Shown: positions 26,687-36,145, counted from the stretch's first letter. The stretch: 64,000 bases of DNA from JAFGPS01 sp964628465 (GCA_964628465.1 CAZVOA010000006.1:1-64000), one strand, 5' to 3'. Made by a program: numbers and translations. Notes: a model not told the origin generated them from the sequence alone.

Positions 26687-28057
26687 ATGTTTTTATCAGG
26701 AAAAATACAAAAATTATCATTTTTAACTGTAATCTTGCTGAGTGTTCTTTCTTCTGGAAATAGTTTTGCCGGAAGCATACAAAACAGCAATTTTGATAAA
26801 ATTGTTTCCGGTAATAATGAGTTTGCATTAAATCTTTATTTAAAGATCAAGGAAATTCCACAGATAAAAGCTGCTGAAGGTAATTTATTTATATCACCAT
26901 ATAGTATTTCCACTGCTTTTGCTATGGTTTATTCCGGCGCTCGCGGTAATACAGCAAAAGAAATTCAAGATGTTCTGTCTTTTCCTCCGGTTGGTATCGA
27001 ACAAATTGCATCAGGTTTCAGCGATTTGCAGAAACATTTACAAACTAATCAGGAAGCGGCGGGTTTTCAGTTAAATCTCGCAAATTCACTTTGGCTGCAA
27101 AAGGGTTATGATTTCGTACCTGAATTTCTTGAACTTAATAAAAAGTATTTCGATGCGGGTTTAAGCGAACTTGATTTTGCACAATCCGAACAAGCCAGGA
27201 AAACAATTAATGCGTGGGTTGAAGAACAGACGAAAGAAAAAATAACGGGCCTTATTCCTGCCGGCATAATTGATGGACTTACAAGACTTATTTTGACGAA
27301 TGCGATTTATTTCAAAGGTAACTGGGTAATTCCATTTAAGGAGGAAAATACAAAGCCCGCCGATTTCAACGTCACAAAAGACATAAAGGTACAAGTGCAA
27401 ATGATGTATCAAAAAGAAAGATACAAATACGCAAAAACGGATGATATGGAATTATTACAGATACCTTACGGCCTTGATGAATTATCTATGACAATGATGG
27501 AAATCATTAAAAATAATGACAGAATTATTAACGGAGATTTAGGTTATACCGAAGCAGACAAATTAACAAAGGAACAACTGGATGAGCTTGCAAATCTTTC
27601 AATGTTGATTTTATTACCAAAATCTATTAGTGATTTTGATACTATTGAAAAAGGACTCGATTCACATACACTTGAAACATATTTACAACAAATGAAAGAA
27701 CAGGAAGTAAAAGTTTATATTCCAAAGTTCAAATTTAGTTGCGATACTATCGAACTTAAGGATATTCTAAAGCAAATGGGAATGAAAGATTCTTTCACAA
27801 GTAAAGCAGACTTTTCAGGAATCAATCCAAGAAAGGAATTATTTATTTCCAATGTGCTTCATAAAACATTTGTTGAAGTAAACGAGAAAGGCACAGAAGC
27901 CGCCGCGGCTTCACAACTTAGAATAGTATTTGATATTAAAACTGATCCAATTCCAATTTTTCGCGCAGACAGGCCGTTCATTTTTATTATAAGAGACAAC
28001 AAAACCGAAAGCATCTTGTTTATTGGGAGATTAGCAAATCCATCCCGAAAAGAGTAA
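26687..28057 (+). CDS. Secreted serpin (serine/cysteine protease inhibitor)
   Basis: A 456-residue protein with an N-terminal signal peptide (about 1-28) and the complete serpin fold: NLFISPYSISTAFAMVYSGA near the start, ILTNAIYFKGNW, and the reactive-centre hinge EKGTEAAAAS at 400-409. Counting 17 residues from the P17 Glu places P1 at Asp416, within VFDIKTDP, although the loop is about 3 residues longer on the P' side than in antitrypsin, so Lys418 is an alternative. A roughly 30-residue insertion sits around 271-303. Serpins trap proteases by conformational change; in bacteria they are thought to protect against host or competitor proteases. AAAGGAG precedes the ATG. Confidence 0.93.
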   Translation: MFLSGKIQKLSFLTVILLSVLSSGNSFAGSIQNSNFDKIVSGNNEFALNLYLKIKEIPQIKAAEGNLFISPYSISTAFAMVYSGARGNTAKEIQDVLSFPPVGIEQIASGFSDLQKHLQTNQEAAGFQLNLANSLWLQKGYDFVPEFLELNKKYFDAGLSELDFAQSEQARKTINAWVEEQTKEKITGLIPAGIIDGLTRLILTNAIYFKGNWVIPFKEENTKPADFNVTKDIKVQVQMMYQKERYKYAKTDDMELLQIPYGLDELSMTMMEIIKNNDRIINGDLGYTEADKLTKEQLDELANLSMLILLPKSISDFDTIEKGLDSHTLETYLQQMKEQEVKVYIPKFKFSCDTIELKDILKQMGMKDSFTSKADFSGINPRKELFISNVLHKTFVEVNEKGTEAAAASQLRIVFDIKTDPIPIFRADRPFIFIIRDNKTESILFIGRLANPSRKE

Positions 28058-28104
28058 TAAAAAGATCATAGCTTTATCAGTAAGATTTTTTATCACATGT
28101 TGTT

Positions 28105-28425
28105 TTATGATTTTCTGAAAACTGCCACTATGTTTTCGACTTCTACTACGAAGAGTCTGTTATCGCCCTCGAAATCGACTGGAATTGCGTTTTTGGGATT
28201 GAAAAGAACCTTGTCGTACTGGCGAAGGGGGATATCCGCTGAATTTTGTACTTCCGCGGAAATAGTTACGATTCTTCCGGTTATCGTTGGTATTTCGATA
28301 TTATCAGGAAGCTGTATGCCGCCTTTGGTCTGCTTTTTGTCCTCATCCTTGCGAATAAGCACACGCTTGCCTATCGGCTCAACTATCTCAAACGTCTGCG
28401 GCTCTATCGGTTGTTCTTTTTTCAT
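28105..28425 (-). CDS. GroES-like co-chaperonin (orphan)
   Basis: A 106-residue protein of the Cpn10 fold. VLIRKDEDKKQTKGGIQLPD covers the mobile loop, where GGIQL replaces the usual GGIVL that contacts GroEL, then RIVTISAEV and YDKVLFNPKNAI follow the GroES pattern. The N-terminal extension (about 12 residues) is not typical. No groEL is next to it, so it is either a second GroES or a paralogue with another partner. The gene converges with the serpin gene and has a weak ribosome site. Confidence 0.8.
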   Translation of the reverse strand: MKKEQPIEPQTFEIVEPIGKRVLIRKDEDKKQTKGGIQLPDNIEIPTITGRIVTISAEVQNSADIPLRQYDKVLFNPKNAIPVDFEGDNRLFVVEVENIVAVFRKS

Positions 28426-28509
28426 CGTAATTTCATAACTAATAAATCAAATTCTATCGACCGGATATTATATCCTTATCTTATCAAATATGCAACAAAG
28501 CTATACAAC

Positions 28510-29934
28510 TTACATAATACCATTAAAAACTTTAGAAACAATATAAGTCTTTGGTAAAGCTTTTTTAAGTTCTTCGATTTGTGCATCATTAATAAGTGTG
28601 TTGTGAATTATAAGCGTTTCCATGTTTATTAGTTTTATAATTGGTTTGATGTTACTTATTTGTGTATAGCTAACATCAAGGTATTTTAGATTAGTAAGCT
28701 GCAAAAGCGGCTCAAAATAACTGGTTTGCAATGAATTAAGTTTGAGTGTTTCCAGATTCGTAAGATTATAGATCGGCCATATATTTATGACTTTGGTATT
28801 TCCAATATCAAGCATATGCAAATTTGTAAGATTTAAAAGCGGTTCAATATCATTTATCTGTGTTCCGCGAAGGGTAAGTTTGTTTAGATTAGTAAAACTT
28901 ACAAGGAGCTTAATGTTATTGATATTGGTATTTCCTAAGCTTAACTCCTCCAGTTTTGTGAGCTCTTTAATCACACTTATATCGTTGATGGGAATTCCGT
29001 CAAGGTTAAGAGATCGAAGATTTGTAAGATGAGAAATAAATTCAATATTTTTTATCTGCCTGTTATTAAGTCTGAGGCTTTGTAGATTTTTGAGATTAGC
29101 AAGCGACTTGTAATCAGTGACTCCAGTGGCACTAATCCACAACTCCTTTAAATTTATTAGTTTTGAAAGAGGGCTTATATCGTTTATTATCATACTTGTT
29201 AATTGAAGTATTTTCAGGTTCGTAAGGCTTTCTAATGGTTCCAAGTTATTGATTTTTGTGATTTTAATTGTCGGTGCTCGCATATTTCCACGATTCAAAG
29301 ATGGTTGGGAATCCGTTCCTTCTATACAACTAAGAGTAAGGCTTTGCAGATTTTTAAGGTTTGAAAATGGCTTAAAGTCGCTTACTTTAGAAACATTAAT
29401 TTCAAGTTCCCGCATGTTTGAAAAATTCACAAGAGGATTTATATCAATAATATGCATACCGTTAATTTTAAGCATTTGCAAGTTTGTAAGGTTTTCAAGA
29501 AGTTTCAAGTTAAACACTTGCCATGAATCGTAATCAATTGTTGACATTCCATGCAATGAGTTGGATTCGCACATTATATTTAGTTTGTTAAGTTTCAGAA
29601 GATTCGCGAGAGGCCTGAAATCTTTGACACGCCATGTTTGAATAGAAACGTCCTTAAGATTTGTGAACTTTTTCAGTGAATTAATATCAGAAATATATTG
29701 GTCTGAAATCCTTAAACTTTCGATCTTCGGATAGTCTTCTACTGTTAATTCGTTTGCATGTTTATCTAATTGACGAGCAACAATTGTAAGGATTCTCTCC
29801 TCGCTTCTTTTGGTATCTTGAAGACCGCGGGCATATACTAATGAATATTGAAAAATAGTTAAAGACACAATAAAAAATATAGGTATCGAGATAATTTTGT
29901 TTGGTATTTTCCTCTTAATTATATTGGTATTCAT
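28510..29934 (-). CDS. Secreted internalin-type leucine-rich repeat protein
   Basis: A 474-residue protein with a signal peptide (about 1-36) and about 16-18 tandem LRR units of 22 residues (pattern LTNLxxLxLxxxxInDIxPLxxL) from about 60 to 470, of the internalin type. LRR arcs bind proteins. There is no membrane anchor or sorting motif, so it is likely periplasmic or secreted. It is expressed from a promoter with a T-rich tract upstream of TATAAT similar to those of 49391-53719 and 54296-55594. Shadow ORFs on the other strand come from the repeats. Confidence 0.85.
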   Translation of the reverse strand: MNTNIIKRKIPNKIISIPIFFIVSLTIFQYSLVYARGLQDTKRSEERILTIVARQLDKHANELTVEDYPKIESLRISDQYISDINSLKKFTNLKDVSIQTWRVKDFRPLANLLKLNKLNIMCESNSLHGMSTIDYDSWQVFNLKLLENLTNLQMLKINGMHIIDINPLVNFSNMRELEINVSKVSDFKPFSNLKNLQSLTLSCIEGTDSQPSLNRGNMRAPTIKITKINNLEPLESLTNLKILQLTSMIINDISPLSKLINLKELWISATGVTDYKSLANLKNLQSLRLNNRQIKNIEFISHLTNLRSLNLDGIPINDISVIKELTKLEELSLGNTNINNIKLLVSFTNLNKLTLRGTQINDIEPLLNLTNLHMLDIGNTKVINIWPIYNLTNLETLKLNSLQTSYFEPLLQLTNLKYLDVSYTQISNIKPIIKLINMETLIIHNTLINDAQIEELKKALPKTYIVSKVFNGIM

Positions 29935-30105
29935 AATAAAAATCCCCTTTCATTATTTCCCACAAGGTTATTATATCATTGCGAAATAAATTTGGGAATA
30001 AAAAAAGTTAAACAATCCCTTATGTGCTGAAAGGACTTGTATGTAAAAGAATAACCAAATATGCTAATACACTCTTTTATTAAATTATTGTTTTTGAGGA
30101 AATAA

Positions 30106-30942
30106 TTAGTTCTGTGATCTGCGGCAAAGTCCGATTAGCCATTTTTGCTGCTCTATGGTTAAAAAGGAACGTAATACCATAACATGCTCGGCGATTTTTC
30201 TTTCTACTTTGCTATGTGTCAATATCATATTCTCAAGCTGCTCTAATAATTGTTCATCACTGCTTTGGAGATTCTCGAAAACAGATAAAAGTTTTTGTCT
30301 TTCATTTGTAAGTTCTTCGTAAAGAATATTGGATTCGGTTTCGAAGTTCGGATCTGCCTTTTGAATTTGAGTGACCTGTTCTGCTGTGAGCCGCAATCTG
30401 TTTGTCAGTCTGTTCCAGAACCTGAACTGTTGATTATACCCCATGCCGGAACCTCGCTGGCCTCGATTTTGTTGGCCATATCTGTAACCTCTACCGCCTT
30501 GTTCATCATTTCTGGCGCCAAGTCTTTTCATCGGGGCGCTAATCGCTTCTGCACATAATTTCATTAATTCATCCTGGTTTTCCTGACCAAGTTCATTACG
30601 CAGTTTGACTATATGCTGGCCTACTTTGCGAATCAGATTCTGGTGCGCTTCATTCACATAATCTACATGTTCCAGTATAGTCTCGTTCGTAGATTGAGGA
30701 TTCTCAAGGGTATCCATAAGATTGGTTTGTGTCTCTTTGAGCTTCGATACTAATAGAGAAATTTCCTCATTGAATTTTGCTTCAGATTCTGCGATGGAAA
30801 GCGGCTCATCTGACAACCATGATTGTGATTTATTCTCAACTTGATTTATTTTGCTTAAAGCTGTCACCCGTGCATTAACGAATGAAATGAATCCGGCTGT
30901 CAATATAATAAGAAAATAAAATATTTCTTTCTTTTTACTCAT
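30106..30942 (-). CDS. Double CpxP/Spy-like periplasmic protein of the ECF operon
   Basis: A 278-residue exported protein with an N-terminal hydrophobic segment (about 8-24). Two helical halves, about 60-140 and about 205-275, resemble each other and the CpxP/CnrX metal-sensor fold: each has a long helix ending in ...HIVKLRNELGQENQ or ...HVMVLRSFLTIEQQ. An Arg/Gly/Gln-rich linker separates them. Such proteins sense metals or misfolded proteins and restrain anti-sigma factors. Its ATG overlaps the stop of the anti-sigma gene (ATGA). No metal-specific Cys is visible. Confidence 0.65.
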   Translation of the reverse strand: MSKKKEIFYFLIILTAGFISFVNARVTALSKINQVENKSQSWLSDEPLSIAESEAKFNEEISLLVSKLKETQTNLMDTLENPQSTNETILEHVDYVNEAHQNLIRKVGQHIVKLRNELGQENQDELMKLCAEAISAPMKRLGARNDEQGGRGYRYGQQNRGQRGSGMGYNQQFRFWNRLTNRLRLTAEQVTQIQKADPNFETESNILYEELTNERQKLLSVFENLQSSDEQLLEQLENMILTHSKVERKIAEHVMVLRSFLTIEQQKWLIGLCRRSQN

Positions 30943-31427
30943 TCTTTATTCCCCAGATTAGAAGAATCTTCTTCCATAACCAACCATGTAAAATCGCCAG
31001 CCCAATCCAGACCTAAAGCCGCGATATATTCAGGTTTTTGGGTCGAAGATACAATGGTAGGGGATTTTTCTCCTGCACTGATTTTTCCGAGTTTTTGCCC
31101 GATTCCAATCGCTATAATAACCGAAGCCGCTATTTTAAGAGCATCCATAAAGAACTCTCGTTTGGCAAAAAGTTTCGGTTGTTTTCGTACAGATTCTAAT
31201 TTCTCCACCGATGCGATAACTTTATCGGCAATATCAATATTGTGAGGTGTAGTATCAACATCCCATTGCCCGAGTGTATCCCAAAGCATTGAAGATTCGT
31301 GAACACGCTGCGAACATTTGCTGCAAGTCGCTAAGTGTTCCTGAAACTCAGCTTTGCGTTCGGTATCAAGTTTATCTGAGATAAACTCCATTATTTCTAT
31401 ATCATTTAAGCATTTCATAGTATTCAC
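30939..31427 (-). CDS. Zinc-finger anti-sigma factor (membrane)
   Basis: A 162-residue protein. The N-terminal zinc anti-sigma motif is HLATCSKC (H31, C35, C38). A transmembrane helix at about 97-113 is followed by a 50-residue extracytoplasmic tail. It binds the ECF factor encoded just upstream and releases it on an envelope signal. It overlaps the downstream CpxP-like gene by 4 nt, and the sigma gene ends 50 bp before it, forming a three-gene operon. Confidence 0.88.
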   Translation of the reverse strand: MNTMKCLNDIEIMEFISDKLDTERKAEFQEHLATCSKCSQRVHESSMLWDTLGQWDVDTTPHNIDIADKVIASVEKLESVRKQPKLFAKREFFMDALKIAASVIIAIGIGQKLGKISAGEKSPTIVSSTQKPEYIAALGLDWAGDFTWLVMEEDSSNLGNKE

Positions 31428-31477
31428 TCATCTATTTAAACGTTATATCACTATAAATACCTGCGTTCAATTTTATT

Positions 31478-32035
31478 TTATTTTTCAATATTTTTTAACT
31501 TTTCTCTAAGATTTGCATAAGCCCGAACCAAGAGCGATTCCACTGCTGATTTTGACCATTGAGTAACTTCGCAAATCTGGTCATAACTTAGATTTTCGTA
31601 TCGATGCAGAATTACAGCCATTCTTTGTCTTTCTGGAAGTTTGCCTATAGCTTTTTTTACTAATTCTATAGTTTCTTTTCTTTCGATGGGATTGGATTCC
31701 GAATTCGCGGCACCATTATAATTAATCTCTTCGATTGATACAGGTGCTTTGGATTGCTTGCGCTGCTCGTCCAGGCAAAGATTTACAACAATTCGATATA
31801 GCCATGTATTGAACCTTGCCTGAGGTGTATAAGTTCCCGCTGCTTTATAAATACGAATAAATGTCTCTTGGGCAATATCTTCGGATTTAGCCCAGTCGCT
31901 AAGAAATCTGTATGCAAGTGAAAGAACTTTATTCTGGTATTTATTTACAATTTCTGTAAGCGCATCCATTTCACCTGAAGCCAGGCGTTTCATCAGTTCA
32001 ATTTCATTTATCTGATCAGTTGTCATGTTATTCAT
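31478..32035 (-). CDS. ECF sigma-70 factor
   Basis: A 185-residue RpoE-type sigma factor with region 2 (about 10-85, including SEDIAQETFIRIYKAA and FNTWLYRIVVNL) and region 4 (about 125-180, with LSYDQICEVTQWSKSAVESLL). It has no regions 1 or 3. The start codon (32035 or the ATG at 32026) is unclear because neither has a good ribosome site. It is followed by its cognate anti-sigma gene. It probably autoregulates and may control the divergent DUF2202 gene. Confidence 0.93.
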   Translation of the reverse strand: MNNMTTDQINEIELMKRLASGEMDALTEIVNKYQNKVLSLAYRFLSDWAKSEDIAQETFIRIYKAAGTYTPQARFNTWLYRIVVNLCLDEQRKQSKAPVSIEEINYNGAANSESNPIERKETIELVKKAIGKLPERQRMAVILHRYENLSYDQICEVTQWSKSAVESLLVRAYANLREKLKNIEK

Positions 32036-32119
32036 ACAATAGCATTTTTTTTGTGTTCGTAAATATTTTAAATAAAAACCGCAGGTTTTATTTTCGAGGC
32101 TCGTTTAATAGTTAAAGAA

Positions 32120-32131
32120 GTTACCGGTAAC
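32120..32131. promoter_or_regulatory. 12-bp palindrome GTTACCGGTAAC between ECF operon and DUF2202 gene
   Basis: A perfect 12-bp palindrome midway between the divergent starts (32035 minus, 32181 plus). The half GGTAAC resembles the -35 of many ECF promoters (GGAAC type) on both strands, so a single site could serve both genes, or it could be a dimer operator. No test is possible from sequence alone. Confidence 0.4.
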
Positions 32132-32180
32132 GTGAACGGTTGACGCAATAAATTGAAAACTTAATTTTAGGAGAAACAAA

Positions 32181-32846
32181 ATGAAGCTTAGAACATTATT
32201 ATTAGTCGTGTTTGTATTATTTGTCGGATTGACAAGTGTAACAACAGCGGGATTGAGGCAGCAGGGAAGGGCAGGAGCGCGTCTCAGTTCAGTGCAGCCA
32301 ACTGATGCCGAGGTTCTCAACTTATGGTATATGCGGCAGGAAGAAAAACTCGCGCGTGACGTATATATCACATTGTACGAACAATGGGATGCACAGATAT
32401 TTGCAAATATAAGTGAGTCAGAACAACGTCATATGGATGCGATAAAAAGACTAATCGATCTTTATAATCTGGAAGACCCGGTTGCGGATTTACCAGTCGG
32501 TGAATTCGCGGATCAAAAATTCGCAGACCTCTACGGTGAGTTGACAGAACTCGGTGCTCAGTCGATTACAGATGCTTTTGGTGTCGGAGTTGCAATCGAA
32601 GAACTGGATATTGCCGACCTGCAAGCGAAACTCGAAGAAACTACTACAAGAAATGTAAAACGCGTATTTGAAAATCTGCTCGCCGGTTCAGAAAAACATC
32701 TCGCAGCGTTTCAGTTTAATTTAGACAACTATGATCCTGATTCTGTGCAAACATGCGTCAACGGCGGCAGACAAAGACAGGGACGTAACAGGCAGGGGAA
32801 CAACAGGCAGAAATGTAACTGCGACGGTACATGTATTAATCAATAA
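32181..32846 (+). CDS. DUF2202 ferritin-like secreted protein
   Basis: A 221-residue exported protein with a signal peptide (about 1-23). The DUF2202 core, MRQEEKLARDVYITLYEQW and SESEQRHMDAIKRL, carries the Glu and His residues expected of a di-metal four-helix site. A C-terminal Arg/Gln/Asn-rich tail ends in a short Cys cluster (KCNCDGTC). DUF2202 resembles ferritin-like proteins, and metal storage or oxidation is a guess. TTAGGAGA precedes the ATG. It is divergent from an ECF-anti-sigma operon whose last gene also has an Arg/Gln-rich segment. Confidence 0.85.
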   Translation: MKLRTLLLVVFVLFVGLTSVTTAGLRQQGRAGARLSSVQPTDAEVLNLWYMRQEEKLARDVYITLYEQWDAQIFANISESEQRHMDAIKRLIDLYNLEDPVADLPVGEFADQKFADLYGELTELGAQSITDAFGVGVAIEELDIADLQAKLEETTTRNVKRVFENLLAGSEKHLAAFQFNLDNYDPDSVQTCVNGGRQRQGRNRQGNNRQKCNCDGTCINQ

Positions 32847-32868
32847 TCAACAAAAATAATATTAATAA

Positions 32869-32899
32869 AAAAGCCCGTTTCATTATCGAACGGGCTTTT
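32869..32899 (+). terminator. Rho-independent terminator after DUF2202 (bidirectional with argF)
   Basis: AAAAGCCCGTT (32869-32879) pairs with AACGGGCTTTT (32889-32899) around a 9-nt loop. T and A runs on either side allow termination of DUF2202 and of the converging argF transcript. Confidence 0.9.
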
Positions 32900-32927
32900 A
32901 GTATTTGTAAAAAATAATAATTTTGTT

Positions 32928-33851
32928 TTATATTTCAGTCTGACCCATTAGTTTTTTCAACAAGGCTCTCTGGAAGTGGAGTCTGTTTTCGGCCTGGTCG
33001 AAAATAATTGAGTTCGGCGATTCGGTGACTTCATCGGAAATTTCCAGGCCTCGATAAGCAGGCAGGCAATGCATCACTTTTACACCTTTTGGTGCCGCGT
33101 TTACCAGTTTCGTATCGACCTGGTAGCCTTTGAAATCATTAATTCGTTTTTGCTTTTCGTTTTCCTGTCCCATGCTGACCCATGTATCGGTATAAATAAC
33201 ATTCGCGTCCTTTACAGCCGCAAGAGGATCACGAATCTGTTTAACGCAACCGGGCAAAACGTGATTTGCCTGTTCGATACTTTCCTTATCCATCTCATAA
33301 CCTTCGGGAGATGCAATTGTCAATTTCATTCCGAATTTTGCGCATGCGAATCCAAGTGACCGTGCAACATTGTTTCCGTCGCCTATGTAAGCGATTTTTA
33401 AATCTTTTATATTGTTAAAATGTTCTTCTATTGTCAGAACATCAGCCATCGCCTGGCATGGATGCGACCAGTCTGTCAGTGCGTTGATTACCGGCACAGT
33501 CGCGTATTTGGCAAGTTCAGTGACAGTGTTATGCTCGAATGTACGGGCCATTATGCCGTTGACATATCTGCTCAAAACACGTGCGATATCTTTTACCGGC
33601 TCGCGTTTTCCTATGCCTCCGATATCTTCCGGCTTAACGTAAATCACATGGCCGCCAAGGTCTGTCATAGCAACCTGAAAACTGATTCGGGTTCTCAGGC
33701 TCGGTTTTTCAAAAAGCATCGCTAACGTTTTGCCGGCAAGCGGCGATTCCTGACTTCCATACTTATACAGTCTCTTTAATCTTGCACTGATTCTTAAAAG
33801 GTCTTTAAGAAATTCTGTTGGGCAATCGTAAATGGATAAAAAATCTTTCAT
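32928..33851 (-). CDS. argF: Ornithine carbamoyltransferase
   Basis: A 307-residue cytosolic enzyme making citrulline from ornithine and carbamoyl phosphate. Carbamoyl phosphate is bound by KPSLRTRISF and HPCQAMAD; the ornithine site has MHCLPAYRG. Full length. The start at 33851 has GAGGG, and the gap to argD is 2 nt. Last gene of an argB-argD-argF operon. Confidence 0.97.
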   Translation of the reverse strand: MKDFLSIYDCPTEFLKDLLRISARLKRLYKYGSQESPLAGKTLAMLFEKPSLRTRISFQVAMTDLGGHVIYVKPEDIGGIGKREPVKDIARVLSRYVNGIMARTFEHNTVTELAKYATVPVINALTDWSHPCQAMADVLTIEEHFNNIKDLKIAYIGDGNNVARSLGFACAKFGMKLTIASPEGYEMDKESIEQANHVLPGCVKQIRDPLAAVKDANVIYTDTWVSMGQENEKQKRINDFKGYQVDTKLVNAAPKGVKVMHCLPAYRGLEISDEVTESPNSIIFDQAENRLHFQRALLKKLMGQTEI

Positions 33852-33853
33852 TT

Positions 33854-35032
33854 TTAACCCTCGCTGAAAACACTATCCAAAATATTTATTGCTTTGTTGA
33901 TTTCGGCTTCCTTGACATTCATCGCTGGCATAAAACGTAAAACCGTATCCTGAGTACAGTTTATCCTCAAACCTTTTTCGAGGCACTTTGCGACAATTGC
34001 CGCTCCTGGGGATTTCAATTGAATGCCGAGCATCAATCCTTTGCCGCGAATATGGTCGATTATGCTATGCTTAGCTTTGAGTTTATTGAGTTTCTCAACG
34101 GTGTACTTACCCATCTTGTTTGAATTCTCAATCATCGCTTCTTCATCAATAGCTTCAATCGTTGCTATAGCAGCAGCACAGGCGATACAGTTTCCACCAA
34201 AAGTCGATGCGTGGGAGCCAGGTACAAGAGAAGCGGCGATTTCACTTTTAGCCATCATAGCACCAATTGCAATGCCGCCACCGAGTGTCTTGGCCAGGGT
34301 AATGATATCTGGTTCAACGTCATAATGCTGATAGCCGAACCATTTCCCGGTTCTACCCATTCCTGTCTGCACTTCGTCAAGAATCATTCTTGCATTGTAC
34401 TTGTCGCACAGTTGACGAATTGTCCGCATATACTCAGCAGAAGCGACATTAACGCCGCCCTCGCCCTGAACAGGCTCAATCATCACACCAGCGACTTCAT
34501 CGTCGAAAGCATTTTTTAATGCATCAATATCGTTGAAAGGCACATAAACAAATCCAGGCACTACAGGCTGAAAAGGCTCAAATTTCTTTGGTTGAGCTGT
34601 AGCGGTCATCGCACCAAATGTCCTTCCATGAAAACTGCCGATTGCAGTTATGTATTTGTATTTTTTCTTTTCAGTTGAGATTCTTGCCAGCTTCATCGCG
34701 GCCTCATTTGCTTCTGCTCCGCTGTTGCAGAAGAAACTTTTACCGCCGAACGCCCGTTCGCTGAGCATTTGGGCAAGTTTGCCCTGTAGTTCAGTATAAA
34801 ACGTATTATCCATGTGCAGGAGATGTTTCGCCTGATCACGAATGGCGTTTACAACTTTCGGATGACAATGACCTATTCCGCTAACCGCCCAGCCTGGGAA
34901 CATATCAAGAATCTTGTTGCCATCGGAATCATAAAGATAGCTTCCTTTGCCTTTAACAATCACTCGCGGCAGACGGCTGTAGTTTCCAATAACGTATTTA
35001 TTAAATAATTCAATTGTTTCCTGTGTATTCAT
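33854..35032 (-). CDS. argD: Acetylornithine aminotransferase
   Basis: A 392-residue PLP-dependent aminotransferase of class III: ILDEVQTGMGRTGKWF, then the PLP-lysine motif LAKTLGGGIAIGAM. It converts N-acetylglutamate semialdehyde to N-acetylornithine and may also act in lysine synthesis. It lies between argB and argF, 21 nt after argB. Family-typical length. Confidence 0.96.
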   Translation of the reverse strand: MNTQETIELFNKYVIGNYSRLPRVIVKGKGSYLYDSDGNKILDMFPGWAVSGIGHCHPKVVNAIRDQAKHLLHMDNTFYTELQGKLAQMLSERAFGGKSFFCNSGAEANEAAMKLARISTEKKKYKYITAIGSFHGRTFGAMTATAQPKKFEPFQPVVPGFVYVPFNDIDALKNAFDDEVAGVMIEPVQGEGGVNVASAEYMRTIRQLCDKYNARMILDEVQTGMGRTGKWFGYQHYDVEPDIITLAKTLGGGIAIGAMMAKSEIAASLVPGSHASTFGGNCIACAAAIATIEAIDEEAMIENSNKMGKYTVEKLNKLKAKHSIIDHIRGKGLMLGIQLKSPGAAIVAKCLEKGLRINCTQDTVLRFMPAMNVKEAEINKAINILDSVFSEG

Positions 35033-35053
35033 TTTATATTTACCTGTAAATTC

Positions 35054-35932
35054 TTAATTTTTAATAATCTGTGTTCCAATTCCCTTGTCGGTATAGATTT
35101 CCAACAGCAGAGAATGCAGGATTCGTCCGTCGATGATATGAGCCTTGTTAACTCCTGCTTCGAGAGCAATCATACATGCTTCAACTTTAGGGAACATCGC
35201 ATCTGTAATAATTCCAGCGTCTATCATTTCCTTTATCTGCTTTTCGTCAAGACTGGAAATCCAGCTTTCCGGGTCCTTTATATCCCTTCGTATGCCATGC
35301 GTATCGCTGACAACGACAAGTTTTTCAGCTTTTACTTCCGCCGCGACTTTTCCTGCCGCTGTGTCGGCGTTCACGTTCAGCTTGCCGCCGTTTCTATCCT
35401 TGGCAACTGAAGCTATTACTGGAATCGTACCAGCGTCACAAAGTTTTTTCAAAAGTTGGGCATTGACGCTTGTAACTTTTCCAACCAGTCCAAGGTCAAG
35501 TTTTCTTCCATCAGGTCCGTCTAATCGCAGAGGTTCTGCGAAAATAACGCAACTGCTCAGGGAATGCAAAGCCATAGTTTCACATCCCATTTCTTCAAGC
35601 ATCTGGCAAATAGGTGTATTAACTTTATTTACAAGCACATGTTCGGCGATGGTAAGTGTGCGTTCGTCGGTATATCTTCTGCCCTGTACCCATGTTGCTT
35701 CCAGTCCCGCGTCATTCATGGCGCGTGTTATGGCTTTTCCGCCGCCGTGAACGATAATAGGCCTTATGCCTACGGTTGACATAAATGCCACATCGGCGAG
35801 TAATTCTTTTTGTAAAGCAATATCATCAAGAATACTGCCGCCGAGTTTTACTACTACGATGCGTCCGAGAAATTTTCGAATATACGCCATCGCTTCAATT
35901 AAAGCACCAGCTTTTGCAATAGCTTCTTCCAC
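35054..35932 (-). CDS. argB: Acetylglutamate kinase
   Basis: A 292-residue amino-acid kinase phosphorylating N-acetylglutamate, usually the arginine-regulated step. VVKLGGS at about 27-33 and GGGKAITRAMNDAG bind the phosphates. Translation starts at GTG 35932 with AAGGAG (35941-35946) 8 nt away. First gene of argBDF. The region 35933-36145 contains no gene. Confidence 0.96.
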   Translation of the reverse strand: MEEAIAKAGALIEAMAYIRKFLGRIVVVKLGGSILDDIALQKELLADVAFMSTVGIRPIIVHGGGKAITRAMNDAGLEATWVQGRRYTDERTLTIAEHVLVNKVNTPICQMLEEMGCETMALHSLSSCVIFAEPLRLDGPDGRKLDLGLVGKVTSVNAQLLKKLCDAGTIPVIASVAKDRNGGKLNVNADTAAGKVAAEVKAEKLVVVSDTHGIRRDIKDPESWISSLDEKQIKEMIDAGIITDAMFPKVEACMIALEAGVNKAHIIDGRILHSLLLEIYTDKGIGTQIIKN

Positions 35933-36145
35933 TATTGTAACTCCTTAAAAAACAATTTCATCCTTCGTATTACAACGGAGAACGGAAACGAAACAAACCT
36001 TTTAGTGTATCTTATTGAGCAGGTTCGTCAAGTATTTTTAACTTTTGGAAAAAATCTTTTCCTGACATGCCTTTTTTAATGAAAAAAACGAGTTTTTTAC
36101 ACAATTTTTATATGGGAAATCAGAATTTTGGAAATGAACCGAAAG

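Noticed and set aside
28510..29934. Regular repeats that could look like a CRISPR or tandem DNA array
   Set aside because: They are codon-level repeats of a 22-residue LRR protein with variable bases and no fixed spacers.
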